A stretch of DNA of 64,000 nucleotides from Dysgonomonas mossii DSM 22836 (GTDB lineage: Bacteria > Bacteroidota > Bacteroidia > Bacteroidales > Dysgonomonadaceae): assembly GCF_000213575.1 (NCBI RefSeq), contig NZ_GL892004.1, forward strand, positions 558,001 through 622,000, given 5' to 3'. Within the stretch, counting starts at the first letter, position 1. Each line of letters starts with the position of its first letter. Positions 1 through 9,134 of the stretch are shown piece after piece. A model generated the notes under the pieces. The model was not told where the DNA came from, did no database searches, and was given only the letters and a program-made list of their open reading frames with translations. The position numbers and the translations under genes were made by a program.

Positions 1-1426
1 ATGCGGGGAAGGTAACCGTACTCTCATTGTGATATCTATCTGATGCTGTTACTGTATAGTAATACCCAAAATCACCCTCTTTGATTGTAAAAGTATAGCT
101 ATTTGTCCGTAGTCCTGTTGATAATATATTACCTGCATTGTTGGTGTCTATGGGTTCTTTATCTGATACATAAACTGTATACGTGTAATCACCATCTGCT
201 GTCGGCGGATTCCATTTAATGTTTAGCTTGTTGTCTTTGTCTTTAAAGACTTGTAGATCAGTTGGGGAATTCGGTGCAATGTTGTTTAGCCATGTCAATG
301 GCGGTAGCTTCGCCGGAGTAGGGTAGTAGGTGTGTATAGAATCTAAAACCCCTTTCAGATTGCTGAGAACATTCGCTGTTCTGAAATATGCTGCTCCGGG
401 GATCTTTTTATCCCGAATGTATTGCATTTGGTTCGTAATATCTTGTAGCGGCCACTTTAATTCATCCATCTGATAAACACCCAATCCGGGAGCAATAAGC
501 CGTCCGTTACTGTTTGCAATCCAGTCGTTAAGGAACGGATAGAAATAATGGTCACGGTAATACATCATTGGGAAAAGTAGGTCGTGTTTTCCACTTTTCA
601 GCCAATGACCTGCATCCTGAAACACTGTTTCATAAGCTGTCCATCCATCGTTGGGTGAAACCTCCGGCAGAACTTTGTATCTGCCTAAAGGAGAGCTGCT
701 TACTTGCACCCATTTTTTTAGAGCCTTTACCGTATCGTATGCTTCACTGATCAGCTTGTTGATATTTTCTCTACGCCAATCGTATAGATTCATCCCGTTT
801 CCATATTTTCGGTAGGTATCGTCATCCGGAAATTTGCGGGAGTTGCTCGGATAGCGGATATAATCGAAATGAATGCCATCTACATCATAATTCTGAACGA
901 TCTCCTTCACTATCGATACTATCAGATTGCGTGTTTCTGGCATTCCGGGGTCGAGATACCACCTTTCTCCTATAGCCTTATAATATGATGGTTTGTTTTG
1001 CACAACGGTGGCTTTTCTTCGCCTGCCTTTGCCTTTATATCGTACTGTGGCTTTGTCCATAGGGTAGGCTATAACCCATGCATGGCATTCCATCCCTCTC
1101 TTGTGACATTCTTCTATAGCGAAGGCCAACGGGTCGAAATTGTCTTCATGATTGAAATATGAGCTGAGAGGTTCTATCTTGGAGCGATAAAAAACATATC
1201 CTTGAGCTCTTGCCTGAAAGAGGACAGTGTTGAAATTCGCTTCCTGTAATTTATCCAGAATTTTTTTTAATTGTTCTTTCTGAGCCTTAACGCTGGTATG
1301 CTGGGTAGGCCAGTCGAGACCCCAGTTTGTTGTTAGCCAAACGGCACGTATTTCGGTGGCAGGAGCCTGAGAAAATATATATATAGGAAGTAATAAAAGT
1401 AGAAATAAGAGGTGGAAGGGTTTCAT
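1..1426 (-). CDS. GHL10-type (DUF187/YngK-like) secreted glycoside hydrolase, 3' end off window
   Basis: The frame is open from an ATG at 1426 down to the left edge of the window (475 codons, no stop), so the C-terminus is missing. It starts with a signal peptide (MKPFHLLFLLLLLPIYIFSQ). A GHL10 barrel follows, with the hallmarks RAVWLTTNWGLDWP near the N-terminus and YDVDGIHFDYIRYP around residue 185. After about residue 385 comes a fibronectin III-like stretch (SPTDLQVFKDKDNKLNIKWN). Members of this family are thought to cleave surface or peptidoglycan-type glycans, but the substrate cannot be told from sequence. The start lies only 3 bp after the tldE stop, so the two are probably cotranscribed. 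Confidence 0.85.
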   Translation of the reverse strand, partial: MKPFHLLFLLLLLPIYIFSQAPATEIRAVWLTTNWGLDWPTQHTSVKAQKEQLKKILDKLQEANFNTVLFQARAQGYVFYRSKIEPLSSYFNHEDNFDPLAFAIEECHKRGMECHAWVIAYPMDKATVRYKGKGRRRKATVVQNKPSYYKAIGERWYLDPGMPETRNLIVSIVKEIVQNYDVDGIHFDYIRYPSNSRKFPDDDTYRKYGNGMNLYDWRRENINKLISEAYDTVKALKKWVQVSSSPLGRYKVLPEVSPNDGWTAYETVFQDAGHWLKSGKHDLLFPMMYYRDHYFYPFLNDWIANSNGRLIAPGLGVYQMDELKWPLQDITNQMQYIRDKKIPGAAYFRTANVLSNLKGVLDSIHTYYPTPAKLPPLTWLNNIAPNSPTDLQVFKDKDNKLNIKWNPPTADGDYTYTVYVSDKEPIDTNNAGNILSTGLRTNSYTFTIKEGDFGYYYTVTASDRYHNESTVTFPA

Positions 1427-1429
1427 ATT

Positions 1430-2749
1430 CTATAATCCGCTAAAGTTTACATTGTTGAATAAAAGCGATGGAATGCGCCAAGAGGAAGTCTCGCGGGGAT
1501 CGTTTCCCGCTTCTGTAAGACTATCCCAAAGAGACAGCATATTTCCGGTTATGTTCATTTCTCCCAATGGAGTTGAAATCTTTCCGTTTTCGATCAAAAA
1601 GCCCTCTATGCCAAACGAAAAATCTCCGGTAGTAGGGTTGCTGTTACCTCCGTTGAAGTTGGTGACCCATATACCTTTCTGTACAGATGCCAAAATGGCA
1701 TCAAAGTTTCTTTCTCCCAAAGACATTTTAAGAATAGAAGGGGACGATATGGTAGGAGCTACTCCCATTTTCAGAGAATTGTATGTGTCTATGAAATAAT
1801 TTTGCAGCATACCTTTCTCTATAATCGTTCTATCCTTTGTCTCTACGCCTTCACCATCAAACCATCGGGCACCAAAGGAGCGTTTTAGATGTGGTGTATC
1901 GTAAAGGGTAAAGATGTCAGCCGTTATCTTTTCTCCCATTTTGTTCAATAGGAAAGAATTTTTCTGTTGAAGTGCTGTTCCGTACATTGCGCTGATAAGC
2001 GGAGATAATATGCGCGACGAAGTAGTATTGTCTAACAGCATGTCATATTTGCCCGATTTTATCTTTTGTTGCCCGATCTTGCGTAATGCTCTGTTGAATG
2101 CAATTTTTGCTATCCCACTTTTTTTCAGATCTTCCCAATATACAGCACTGTCGTACCAGAAGGATTCGGCACGAGCGTCACCATCCGTTTTCAGTGATAC
2201 TTCTACCATCAGGTTGAACGCTGAGTCTACACATTCGGCTTCAAATCCATTACTGGCAATCATATATTCTGCTCCTACGCCATCGTCGTATGCCGAGGTG
2301 ACAGAGATTATACGATTGTCGCTACCATGTATTTCGTCTACAGACTGCTTTATAAGATTTAACTTCTCATTTGTTGGAATGGACTCAAAGCTTCCGTCAC
2401 AGAGGTCTAAATCAGTTTCGTCTCCTCTGAAATATCTTTGCGTGTCGGGCAGTTGGCGAAAAGGGTCTTCTGATAAATATTTAGTAGACGTGATACCTTC
2501 TTTTATAAAAGACTCTAATCCTGCTTTTTCTATCCGATTAGTAGAAAATGAGCCGTACCTGCCATCTATAAATAATTCTATATAGAGTTTGTTTTCACTG
2601 CTTTGGTGAAGTTTATCTAATTGAGTGTTTCTGTATTCGAAAGAGTTGTTGTTTGCCGTAATTACTGAAACCCGAGCTCCTTGGCATCCATTTGCCAGAG
2701 CCAGTTCCATAGACCATTGGGCAATATCTTTGTGTTGCTTACTTATCAT
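1430..2749 (-). CDS. tldE: TldE/PmbA-type peptidase subunit
   Basis: This is a TldD/TldE family protein of about 439 residues. It lacks the HExxxH zinc site that the partner at 48677 has, so it is the non-catalytic TldE/PmbA-type subunit. Late family motifs are visible, such as GNSNPTTGDFSFGIEGFLIE and the MNITGNM segment near the C-terminus. An upstream in-frame ATG at 2779 would add ten residues, but a TATTTTTG -7 box at 2769-2776 lies inside those codons. The ATG at 2749 is therefore preferred. TldD/TldE heterodimers are known to degrade unfolded peptides and to mature some peptide natural products. The gene is transcribed together with the downstream glycoside hydrolase. Confidence 0.85.
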   Translation of the reverse strand: MISKQHKDIAQWSMELALANGCQGARVSVITANNNSFEYRNTQLDKLHQSSENKLYIELFIDGRYGSFSTNRIEKAGLESFIKEGITSTKYLSEDPFRQLPDTQRYFRGDETDLDLCDGSFESIPTNEKLNLIKQSVDEIHGSDNRIISVTSAYDDGVGAEYMIASNGFEAECVDSAFNLMVEVSLKTDGDARAESFWYDSAVYWEDLKKSGIAKIAFNRALRKIGQQKIKSGKYDMLLDNTTSSRILSPLISAMYGTALQQKNSFLLNKMGEKITADIFTLYDTPHLKRSFGARWFDGEGVETKDRTIIEKGMLQNYFIDTYNSLKMGVAPTISSPSILKMSLGERNFDAILASVQKGIWVTNFNGGNSNPTTGDFSFGIEGFLIENGKISTPLGEMNITGNMLSLWDSLTEAGNDPRETSSWRIPSLLFNNVNFSGL

Positions 2750-2768
2750 ATCTTTGTTGTTGTGGATG

Positions 2769-2776
2769 CAAAAATA
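2769..2776 (-). promoter_or_regulatory. Bacteroidetes -7 box for tldE
   Basis: The minus strand reads TATTTTTG, matching TAnnTTTG, about 20 bp upstream of the chosen tldE ATG. It places the transcript start near 2762, downstream of the longer alternative start codon. Confidence 0.5.
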
Positions 2777-3058
2777 CACAGATTTAGTGTAAAAAAGAGA
2801 AAAAGTTAGAATAGAAACTTTCTTAGTATACGAATTAACGTTCTCTAACTAAGCTGCTGTAATTCAAAGTCTGGACAATGTTTTTGGAGAGAAGGTTCTG
2901 ATTTAATTTCTTAGAGCTTAGTCAGGTTGCTGAGGAATGTTATAGAGTGTACTTGTAAATAGAGACTGAGGAGGTATTTATTATAGCATATCAAACGCAT
3001 AACAATTGTTTTTTGATATATAATAGAAAAAGCGACACCGAAGTGCCGCAATTGATGT

Positions 3059-3396
3059 TTTCACAACGGAATAATCCTTATTGTGATTTGAAAGCAAATC
3101 ACAACTTGTCCGACTATCTTTATTGAAAGTTTTCTGATGTATTTCAATGAACTAAGATACAATTTTGAAAGCAAATCACAACCAGCTGTTGTTGATCCTG
3201 AACCATCTTTAGATGTATTTCAATGAACTAAGATACAATTTTGAAAGCAAATCACAACGAGGTCTTTTAGCTTTTGTTGGGGTAGGTTGATGTATTTCAA
3301 TGAACTAAGATGCAATTTTGAAAGCAAATCACAACACAGCTCGTCTGATATCTTAAAAGGTTTTGGATGTATCTCAATGAACCAAGGTGCGATTTT
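3059..3396 (-). CRISPR. Orphan, decaying CRISPR array, 47-nt type II-C-like repeats
   Basis: There are three full 47-bp repeats at 3136-3182, 3212-3258 and 3289-3335. A left remnant (3087-3105) keeps only the last 19 bp, and a right remnant (3366-3396) keeps only the first 31 bp. Spacers are 3106-3135, 3183-3211, 3259-3288 and 3336-3365 (30, 29, 30 and 30 nt), all different. Read on the minus strand, the repeat begins GTTGTGATTTGCTTTC, like the 47-nt repeats of Bacteroidetes type II-C (Cas9) loci; the strand call rests on that resemblance. The repeat at 3289 has one A-to-G change and the 3366 remnant has five transitions, so that end is decaying. No cas gene or obvious tracrRNA lies in the window. 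Confidence 0.88.
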
Positions 3397-3602
3397 TTCA
3401 TATCAGGAATGATATTTTCATCTTTTATACAAAAATATAGGAAGAAGAAATAATATGAAATCTGCTAGTGTAAATATTTGCATTTAGAGTTCTTATAGAT
3501 AGCAAGTTTTTTCTTTGCATTTCGATAGTTGTGTGCAAATTGCATGTACATATAAAAAGAAAAGAGAGCTAGATTTTCATCTAACTCTCGCATTTTAAAG
3601 TG

Positions 3603-3677
3603 TCGGGATACCAGGATTCGAACCTGGGACCCCCTGCTCCCAAAGCAGGTGCGCTAACCGGACTGCGCTACATCCCG
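3603..3677 (-). tRNA. tRNA-Pro (anticodon TGG)
   Basis: On the minus strand the acceptor CGGGATG pairs with the closing TATCCCG, with a G-T/U pair in the stem. The anticodon arm is CCTGC-TTTGGGA-GCAGG, giving anticodon TGG. The T arm contains GGTTCGAATCC. A TACCTTTG -7 box lies just upstream at 3696-3703. Confidence 0.95.
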
Positions 3678-3695
3678 TTTTCTGTGATTGCGGTG

Positions 3696-3703
3696 CAAAG
3701 GTA
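3696..3703 (-). promoter_or_regulatory. -7 box for tRNA-Pro
   Basis: The minus strand reads TACCTTTG, a match to TAnnTTTG, 18 bp upstream of the mature tRNA 5' end. Confidence 0.5.
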
Positions 3704-3855
3704 TGACATTTTTTTATATTTCAAAATAAAAAATAAAAATTTACTCATAATTTATTTTAAAACTAAAAAATGAAGCTGGGAAAGGATTCTACATATTGTT
3801 GAAAAAAAACGATTGTTAAATCTCCTTCGACAAATATTTAATTCTTTTTTTTACT

Positions 3856-3863
3856 TATTTTTG
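3856..3863 (+). promoter_or_regulatory. -7 box for the DUF5020 porin/permease pair
   Basis: TATTTTTG matches TAnnTTTG and sits 26 bp before the ATG at 3890 in a very AT-rich stretch. Confidence 0.45.
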
Positions 3864-3889
3864 CATTTTTAATAATAAATTCTAATAAT

Positions 3890-4618
3890 ATGGCAAAAAA
3901 GGTACTATTCACATTAATCGTATTAATGGCTTCATTCTATGCTTCGGCACAGAATCTTCAGTTACATTTCGATCCACGTCATGCCCTACATGGAGACAAG
4001 ATTTCTGGAAAAAACTATTTTACTGCAACGTTTGAGATGTTCAAACCTGACAAATGGGGTTCTACTTTCATGTTTGTCGATTTGGACTTTAACCAAAGCA
4101 GAGGAAATATAGGAACTATGTACCTTGAAATTGCCCGCGACCTGAAGTTGGGAAAAAGCCCAATTATGGCCCACTTAGAGTTTAATGGTGGTGTAGGTAA
4201 GGCAGAGAACTTTGGTTTTTCTATCGCAAATGCCTACTTAGCCGGAGCATCTTATGCTACAAATATTAAAGGCGTAAATCTTGGAACTTATTTAGTGTAT
4301 AAATACAATGCTTTCGAGAGAGTTAGTAACGATGTTCAGTGGACAGTAACATGGGGAGCTAACCTCTTTGATAATAAATTCACTGTATGCGGATTCCTTG
4401 ATGTTTGGACTCAGGATAAAAACCCGGTTCATGGAGTAGACCGAGGTGGTAAAAAAATAATTCTGCTTACAGAACCACAATTCTGGTATAATGTTAATTC
4501 GAATTTATCTTTAGGTACAGAAATAGAGATAAGCAACAACTTTATTAACTCAGCTAATGGGTCTCGCTTAAATGAACCATATATAAATCCTACTATTGCT
4601 GCTAAGTGGAACTTTTGA
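3890..4618 (+). CDS. DUF5020 family, Tsx-like outer-membrane channel
   Basis: This 242-residue protein has a cleavable signal peptide ending ASAQ (about residue 21). The rest alternates polar and aromatic residues as in a small beta-barrel, and it ends with Phe (AAKWNF), typical of outer-membrane proteins. It resembles the DUF5020 family of Bacteroidetes, which is related to the Tsx nucleoside channel. The next gene, 13 bp downstream, is a purine permease. This supports a role in letting nucleosides or nucleobases across the outer membrane. Substrate specificity is inferred only from this pairing. Confidence 0.7.
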   Translation: MAKKVLFTLIVLMASFYASAQNLQLHFDPRHALHGDKISGKNYFTATFEMFKPDKWGSTFMFVDLDFNQSRGNIGTMYLEIARDLKLGKSPIMAHLEFNGGVGKAENFGFSIANAYLAGASYATNIKGVNLGTYLVYKYNAFERVSNDVQWTVTWGANLFDNKFTVCGFLDVWTQDKNPVHGVDRGGKKIILLTEPQFWYNVNSNLSLGTEIEISNNFINSANGSRLNEPYINPTIAAKWNF

Positions 4619-4631
4619 TCATTAATAGAAT

Positions 4632-5954
4632 ATGAAAAACTTACTAGAAAAAACATTTAAGCTTTCGGAAAATAATACGACTATACGCAAAGAATTTCTT
4701 GCGGGTCTTATCACTTTCCTTACGATGTCTTATATCCTGATCGTAAACCCAAGTATATTGTCTACTACAGGGATGGATAAAGATGCGTTGTTTACTGCTA
4801 CAGCCTTGGCAACTATTTTCGCCACCCTTATGATGGCATTATATGCTAAATTGCCAATTGCACAAGCTCCCGGAATGGGGTTGAACGCATTCTTTGCATT
4901 CACAATATGCGGTGTAATGGGATATTCTTGGCAATTTGCACTTACAGCAGTATTTATTGAAGGGATTATATTTATACTACTTACGTTCTTCAATGTTCGT
5001 GAACTAATCGTAAAAAGTATCCCAAAAGTATTGAAGGATGCAATACCTGTCGGTATCGGGCTGTTTATAACACTGATCGGGTTGAAAAACGCAGGAATCG
5101 TAGTGTCAAGTCCTGCTACATTGGTTGCATTAGGAGATTTTTCTCAACACAGTATATGGATTGCCTTTTTAGGGCTATTTGTTACAGCTGTACTATTTGT
5201 AAGAAATGTAAATGGTTCTATTCTGATAGGAATCGTTGTAGCAACTATCTTTGGTCTTATTTTGGGAGATGTTAAACTGCCCGAAGGGAATGTGATTGAT
5301 ACACCTCCATCTATCGCACCTATCTTTGCTCAGTTTGAGTGGGATCATATTTTGTCTGTCAACATGGTTATTGTTGTATTCACCTTGTTGTTTGTAAACC
5401 TATTCGATACAGTAGGAACATTGATCGGTGTGGTATCAAAAGCAGGACTTGCAGATGAAGACGGAAATTTCCCTCAAATGAAGAAAGCCCTGTTCTCTGA
5501 TGCTCTAGGTACTACCGTGGGTTCTATACTTGGTACAAGTACAGTTACTGCGTATGTAGAAAGTGCATCGGGTGTCGCATCGGGCGGTCGCACCGGACTT
5601 ACCTCTGTAAGTACAGCGTTGTTTTTCATTTTAGCACTGTTTTTTGCACCATTATTCCTGATGGTTCCGGCTGCTGCAACTTCACCGGCATTAATCATCG
5701 TAGGTTTGTTTATGATTTCGTCTGTTGCTAAGATCAATTTTAGCGACATGAGCGAAGGCTTGCCGGCATTCCTTACCATCGTGTTTATGCCTTTTACATA
5801 CAGTATAGCAGAAGGTATTGTTTTCGGTATGTTAAGCTTTGCGTTTATCAAAGTTTTTTGCGGAAAATCAAAAGATGTTTCTGTTACAGTGTACGTCATT
5901 GCGGCATTATTCCTTCTAAAATTAGTGTTGGATGCAATGCATGTTATAGGCTAG
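4632..5954 (+). CDS. NCS2 family guanine/hypoxanthine permease (AzgA-like)
   Basis: This 440-residue protein has about 12-14 hydrophobic segments and the AzgA-type NCS2 pattern: EFLAGLITFLTMSYILIVNP near the N-terminus, APGMGLNAFFAF in TM3, and GTSTVTAYVESASGVASGGR in the TM10 substrate region. Characterised members import guanine, hypoxanthine or adenine by proton symport at the inner membrane. It follows the Tsx-like porin by 13 bp, so the two probably form a purine salvage uptake operon. A hairpin at 6008-6035 closes the unit. Confidence 0.9.
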   Translation: MKNLLEKTFKLSENNTTIRKEFLAGLITFLTMSYILIVNPSILSTTGMDKDALFTATALATIFATLMMALYAKLPIAQAPGMGLNAFFAFTICGVMGYSWQFALTAVFIEGIIFILLTFFNVRELIVKSIPKVLKDAIPVGIGLFITLIGLKNAGIVVSSPATLVALGDFSQHSIWIAFLGLFVTAVLFVRNVNGSILIGIVVATIFGLILGDVKLPEGNVIDTPPSIAPIFAQFEWDHILSVNMVIVVFTLLFVNLFDTVGTLIGVVSKAGLADEDGNFPQMKKALFSDALGTTVGSILGTSTVTAYVESASGVASGGRTGLTSVSTALFFILALFFAPLFLMVPAAATSPALIIVGLFMISSVAKINFSDMSEGLPAFLTIVFMPFTYSIAEGIVFGMLSFAFIKVFCGKSKDVSVTVYVIAALFLLKLVLDAMHVIG

Positions 5955-6007
5955 TGTATATTTGTTAAAAAGCGAGGTTTCGCTTACAAAAAATAATATT
6001 TTCATGT

Positions 6008-6035
6008 AATCCCGGCAAGGTCTCTTGTCGGGATT
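6008..6035 (+). terminator. Hairpin after the purine permease
   Basis: A 12-bp stem with one G-T pair (AATCCCGGCAAG/CTTGTCGGGATT) and a short loop, followed by an AT-rich tail without a clean U run. Confidence 0.5.
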
Positions 6036-6204
6036 ATTATGTTTTATAACCATATTAAATTACTCTAAAATACTTTGTTATCCGATTATTTTTTCATAAT
6101 ATTGAAATCGATTGATCGTAACAGATAGTCAGTCTATTTTTACACTATACGAATATCATGAACATGTTAAATACTATTATCTAACCTTTTAAAATCGTTA
6201 CAGT

Positions 6205-8940
6205 ATGAGTGGAAAGTCTGTTTATGTCTTTGGCGGTACAGTTACCGAGGGAAATGCGAAAATGAAGGAGTTGCTAGGAGGGAAGGGTGCTAATTTGGCC
6301 GAAATGAGTCTAATGGGTATACCTGTGCCTCCGGGATTTACAATCACGACAGAAGTGTGCAATTTATTTTACAAGGAAGGTAAAGAAAATGTTATAAAAC
6401 TTCTTACAAATGAGGTGAAAGAAGCAATACATCATATCGAGCGTGTTGTGGGAGGGCCAAAGTTTGGTGATGATGAAAACCCTCTTCTCGTTTCGGTTCG
6501 CTCGGGAGCAAGAGCTTCCATGCCGGGGATGATGGATACAATCTTAAACCTAGGTTTAAACGAAAAAGCCGTAGAAGCCATTGCGCGTAAGACACAGACT
6601 CCTCGCTTTGCTTGGGATTCATATCGTCGTTTCATACAAATGTACGGTGATGTGGTAATGGGTTTAAAACCCGTTGAAAAGGATGATGAAGATGTTTTTG
6701 AAGAAATTATAGATGAACTGAAAGAAAAGAAAGGTATAAAACAAGATTCAGAATTTGGAACAGAAGATTTGAAGGAGCTTGTTGTACGTTTCAAAAAAAT
6801 AATAAAAGAAAAGACAGGGCAAGACTTTCCAACAGACCCATGGGTACAGCTTTGGAATGCCATCATGGCTGTATTTGAAAGCTGGATGAACGAACGTGCT
6901 ATCTTTTATCGCAAACTGAATAATATTCCTGCCGAGTGGGGTACTGCCGTTAATGTGCAGGCAATGGTATTCGGTAATATGAATGATAACTCCGGTTCGG
7001 GAGTAGCATTTACCCGTAATGCCGCTACAGGAGAAGCTCGATTCAATGGAGAGTTTCTTATCAATGCACAAGGAGAAGATGTAGTTGCCGGTACACGTAC
7101 TCCTCAGCAGATTACCTTACAGGGTTCGTATGACTGGGCAAGACAACAGGGTATCACTGAAGAGGAAAGAAAGCAAAGAGGGTTGTCTCTGGAGGAAGTA
7201 ATGCCTGAAGCTTACAAGAGTCTGAATGAAATTCAGAAAAAGCTTGAATTGCATTATAAAGACATGCAAGACCTTGAGTTTACAATACAAGATAACAAGC
7301 TATGGTTGCTTCAGACTCGTAGTGGAAAACGAACAGGTGCTGCTGCCGTAAAAATCGCCATGGATATGTTAAACGAAGGCTTGATCTCCGAAGAAGAAGC
7401 TTTGTTGCGTGTTGAACCTCAGAAGATAGATGAATTGCTACACCCAGTGTTCGAACCTAAGGCGTTAAAAGCTGCTACAGTTATAGCGAAAGGGCTTCCT
7501 GCATCTCCGGGTGCAGCCACAGGACAAATCGTTTTCTTTGCCGATGATGCTGAATGGCAAACAAGCCATCATAAAAATAAAAAAGTTATCCTTGTCAGAA
7601 TAGAAACTGCCGCCGAAGATCTCAAGGGTATGGCTGTTGCCGAAGGTATCCTTACTGCTCGCGGAGGGATGACGTCTCACGCTGCCGTTGTTGCTCGTGG
7701 TATGGGTAAATGTTGCGTGTCCGGTGTGTCTGATCTCCGTATCAATTATAAGAGGCGTTCTCTGATGATTGATGATCGTGAGTATCGTGAAGGTGATTGG
7801 ATCTCTATCAATGGCTCTACAGGAGAAGTGTATGACGGTAAGGTAGGAACAAAAGACGCCGAATTGAGTGCTGACTTTGCCGAAATGATGAAGCTTACAG
7901 ATAAATATTCCCGTCTGAAAGTAAGAGCGAATGCCGATACTCCACACGATGCCTCTGTTGCTCATAACTTTGGAGCTGTAGGAATTGGTTTATGCCGCAC
8001 AGAGCACATGTTCTTCGAAGGAGATAAGATCATCGCCATGCGTGAAATGATTTTAGCAGACAATGTAGAAGAACGTAAGAAAGCTTTAAAAAAACTCCTG
8101 CCTCTTCAGCAAGAAGATTTTGAAGGCATATTCGCAGCGATGGAAGGACTTCCTGTAACAGTTCGTTTACTGGACCCACCGTTGCATGAATTTTTGCCTC
8201 ATGATATGAAGGGTTTGGAGGAAATGGTAGAGGCAATGCAAATTTCTGAAAGTAAGATAAAACAAAAGATATCATCATTGCAAGAAATGAATCCGATGCT
8301 CGGACACCGTGGTTGTCGTCTTGCAAATACTTATCCTGAAATTACTGAGATGCAGACAAGAGCTATTCTGCAAGCTGCTTTGAAACTGAAGAAAAAAGGA
8401 ATAAAAACACATCCTGAAATCATGGTGCCATTGACTACGTCGTTGACTGAAATGAAATTCCAGGAAGATATTATTCGCAGTACTGCTGAAAAGGTATTTG
8501 CCGAACTAGGAGATAGGATCGATTTTGAAGTAGGAACAATGGTGGAAACGCCTCGTGCCGCTATTACAGCTGATAAACTCGCCGAATCTGCTGAATTCTT
8601 CTCTTTGGGAACAAATGACCTCACTCAGATGACATTTGGGTTCTCACGAGACGATGTGGGTAAATTCCTGCCTATATACTTAGAGAAAGGTATTCTAAAA
8701 ATAGATCCATTCCAAGCTATAGACAGGGAAGGAGTTGGACAGCTTATACAATCTGCTGTGACTAAGGGCCGTCAGACCCGTCCGGGCATGAAGGTTGGTA
8801 TTTGTGGTGAACATGGAGGTGAACCATCTTCTATTGAATTCTGCCATTGTGTAGGATTGAATTATGTGAGTTGCTCTCCATACCGTGTTCCAATTGCACG
8901 CCTAGCGGCAGCACAGGCTGCTATTAACTTTAAAAGTTAA
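6205..8940 (+). CDS. ppdK: Pyruvate, phosphate dikinase
   Basis: PPDK (911 residues, normal length) interconverts pyruvate, ATP and Pi with PEP, AMP and PPi. The N-terminal ATP-grasp domain opens with FGGTVTEGNAKMKELLGGKG and contains VSVRSGARASMPGMMDT. The swivelling phosphohistidine domain has GGMTSHAAVVARGMG, with His492. The C-terminal PEP/pyruvate barrel has GTNDLTQMTFGFSRDD and GICGEHGGEPSS, with the acid/base Cys at residue 867. In anaerobic Bacteroidales this enzyme usually acts in PPi-linked glycolysis or gluconeogenesis. It stands alone between two hairpins. Confidence 0.97.
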   Translation: MSGKSVYVFGGTVTEGNAKMKELLGGKGANLAEMSLMGIPVPPGFTITTEVCNLFYKEGKENVIKLLTNEVKEAIHHIERVVGGPKFGDDENPLLVSVRSGARASMPGMMDTILNLGLNEKAVEAIARKTQTPRFAWDSYRRFIQMYGDVVMGLKPVEKDDEDVFEEIIDELKEKKGIKQDSEFGTEDLKELVVRFKKIIKEKTGQDFPTDPWVQLWNAIMAVFESWMNERAIFYRKLNNIPAEWGTAVNVQAMVFGNMNDNSGSGVAFTRNAATGEARFNGEFLINAQGEDVVAGTRTPQQITLQGSYDWARQQGITEEERKQRGLSLEEVMPEAYKSLNEIQKKLELHYKDMQDLEFTIQDNKLWLLQTRSGKRTGAAAVKIAMDMLNEGLISEEEALLRVEPQKIDELLHPVFEPKALKAATVIAKGLPASPGAATGQIVFFADDAEWQTSHHKNKKVILVRIETAAEDLKGMAVAEGILTARGGMTSHAAVVARGMGKCCVSGVSDLRINYKRRSLMIDDREYREGDWISINGSTGEVYDGKVGTKDAELSADFAEMMKLTDKYSRLKVRANADTPHDASVAHNFGAVGIGLCRTEHMFFEGDKIIAMREMILADNVEERKKALKKLLPLQQEDFEGIFAAMEGLPVTVRLLDPPLHEFLPHDMKGLEEMVEAMQISESKIKQKISSLQEMNPMLGHRGCRLANTYPEITEMQTRAILQAALKLKKKGIKTHPEIMVPLTTSLTEMKFQEDIIRSTAEKVFAELGDRIDFEVGTMVETPRAAITADKLAESAEFFSLGTNDLTQMTFGFSRDDVGKFLPIYLEKGILKIDPFQAIDREGVGQLIQSAVTKGRQTRPGMKVGICGEHGGEPSSIEFCHCVGLNYVSCSPYRVPIARLAAAQAAINFKS

Positions 8941-8961
8941 TTAACAACTTCTGATATATAT

Positions 8962-8997
8962 AATGGCTGTGATATTTTTGTCACAGCCATTTTTTTT
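8962..8997 (+). terminator. Rho-independent terminator of ppdK
   Basis: AATGGCTGTGA pairs perfectly with TCACAGCCATT across an 8-nt loop and is followed by a run of T. Confidence 0.9.
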
Positions 8998-9134
8998 GTG
9001 GAACTCGCTGGAAATTAAAATTCTATAAAAAACAGAAAGATCGTAAATGACAATATTTTGAATTTAAAGGAAATCTATTGTAACACTATGGCTTTTCATT
9101 TCGTGTAAATAGTATAAATGATTAAACAAAAAGA

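Noticed and set aside
568-750. 60-codon plus-strand frame
   Set aside because: It is antisense to the GHL10 hydrolase, which is open and conserved across this stretch.
2010-2585. 191-codon plus-strand frame
   Set aside because: It lies entirely antisense to tldE, whose protein sequence is clearly conserved.
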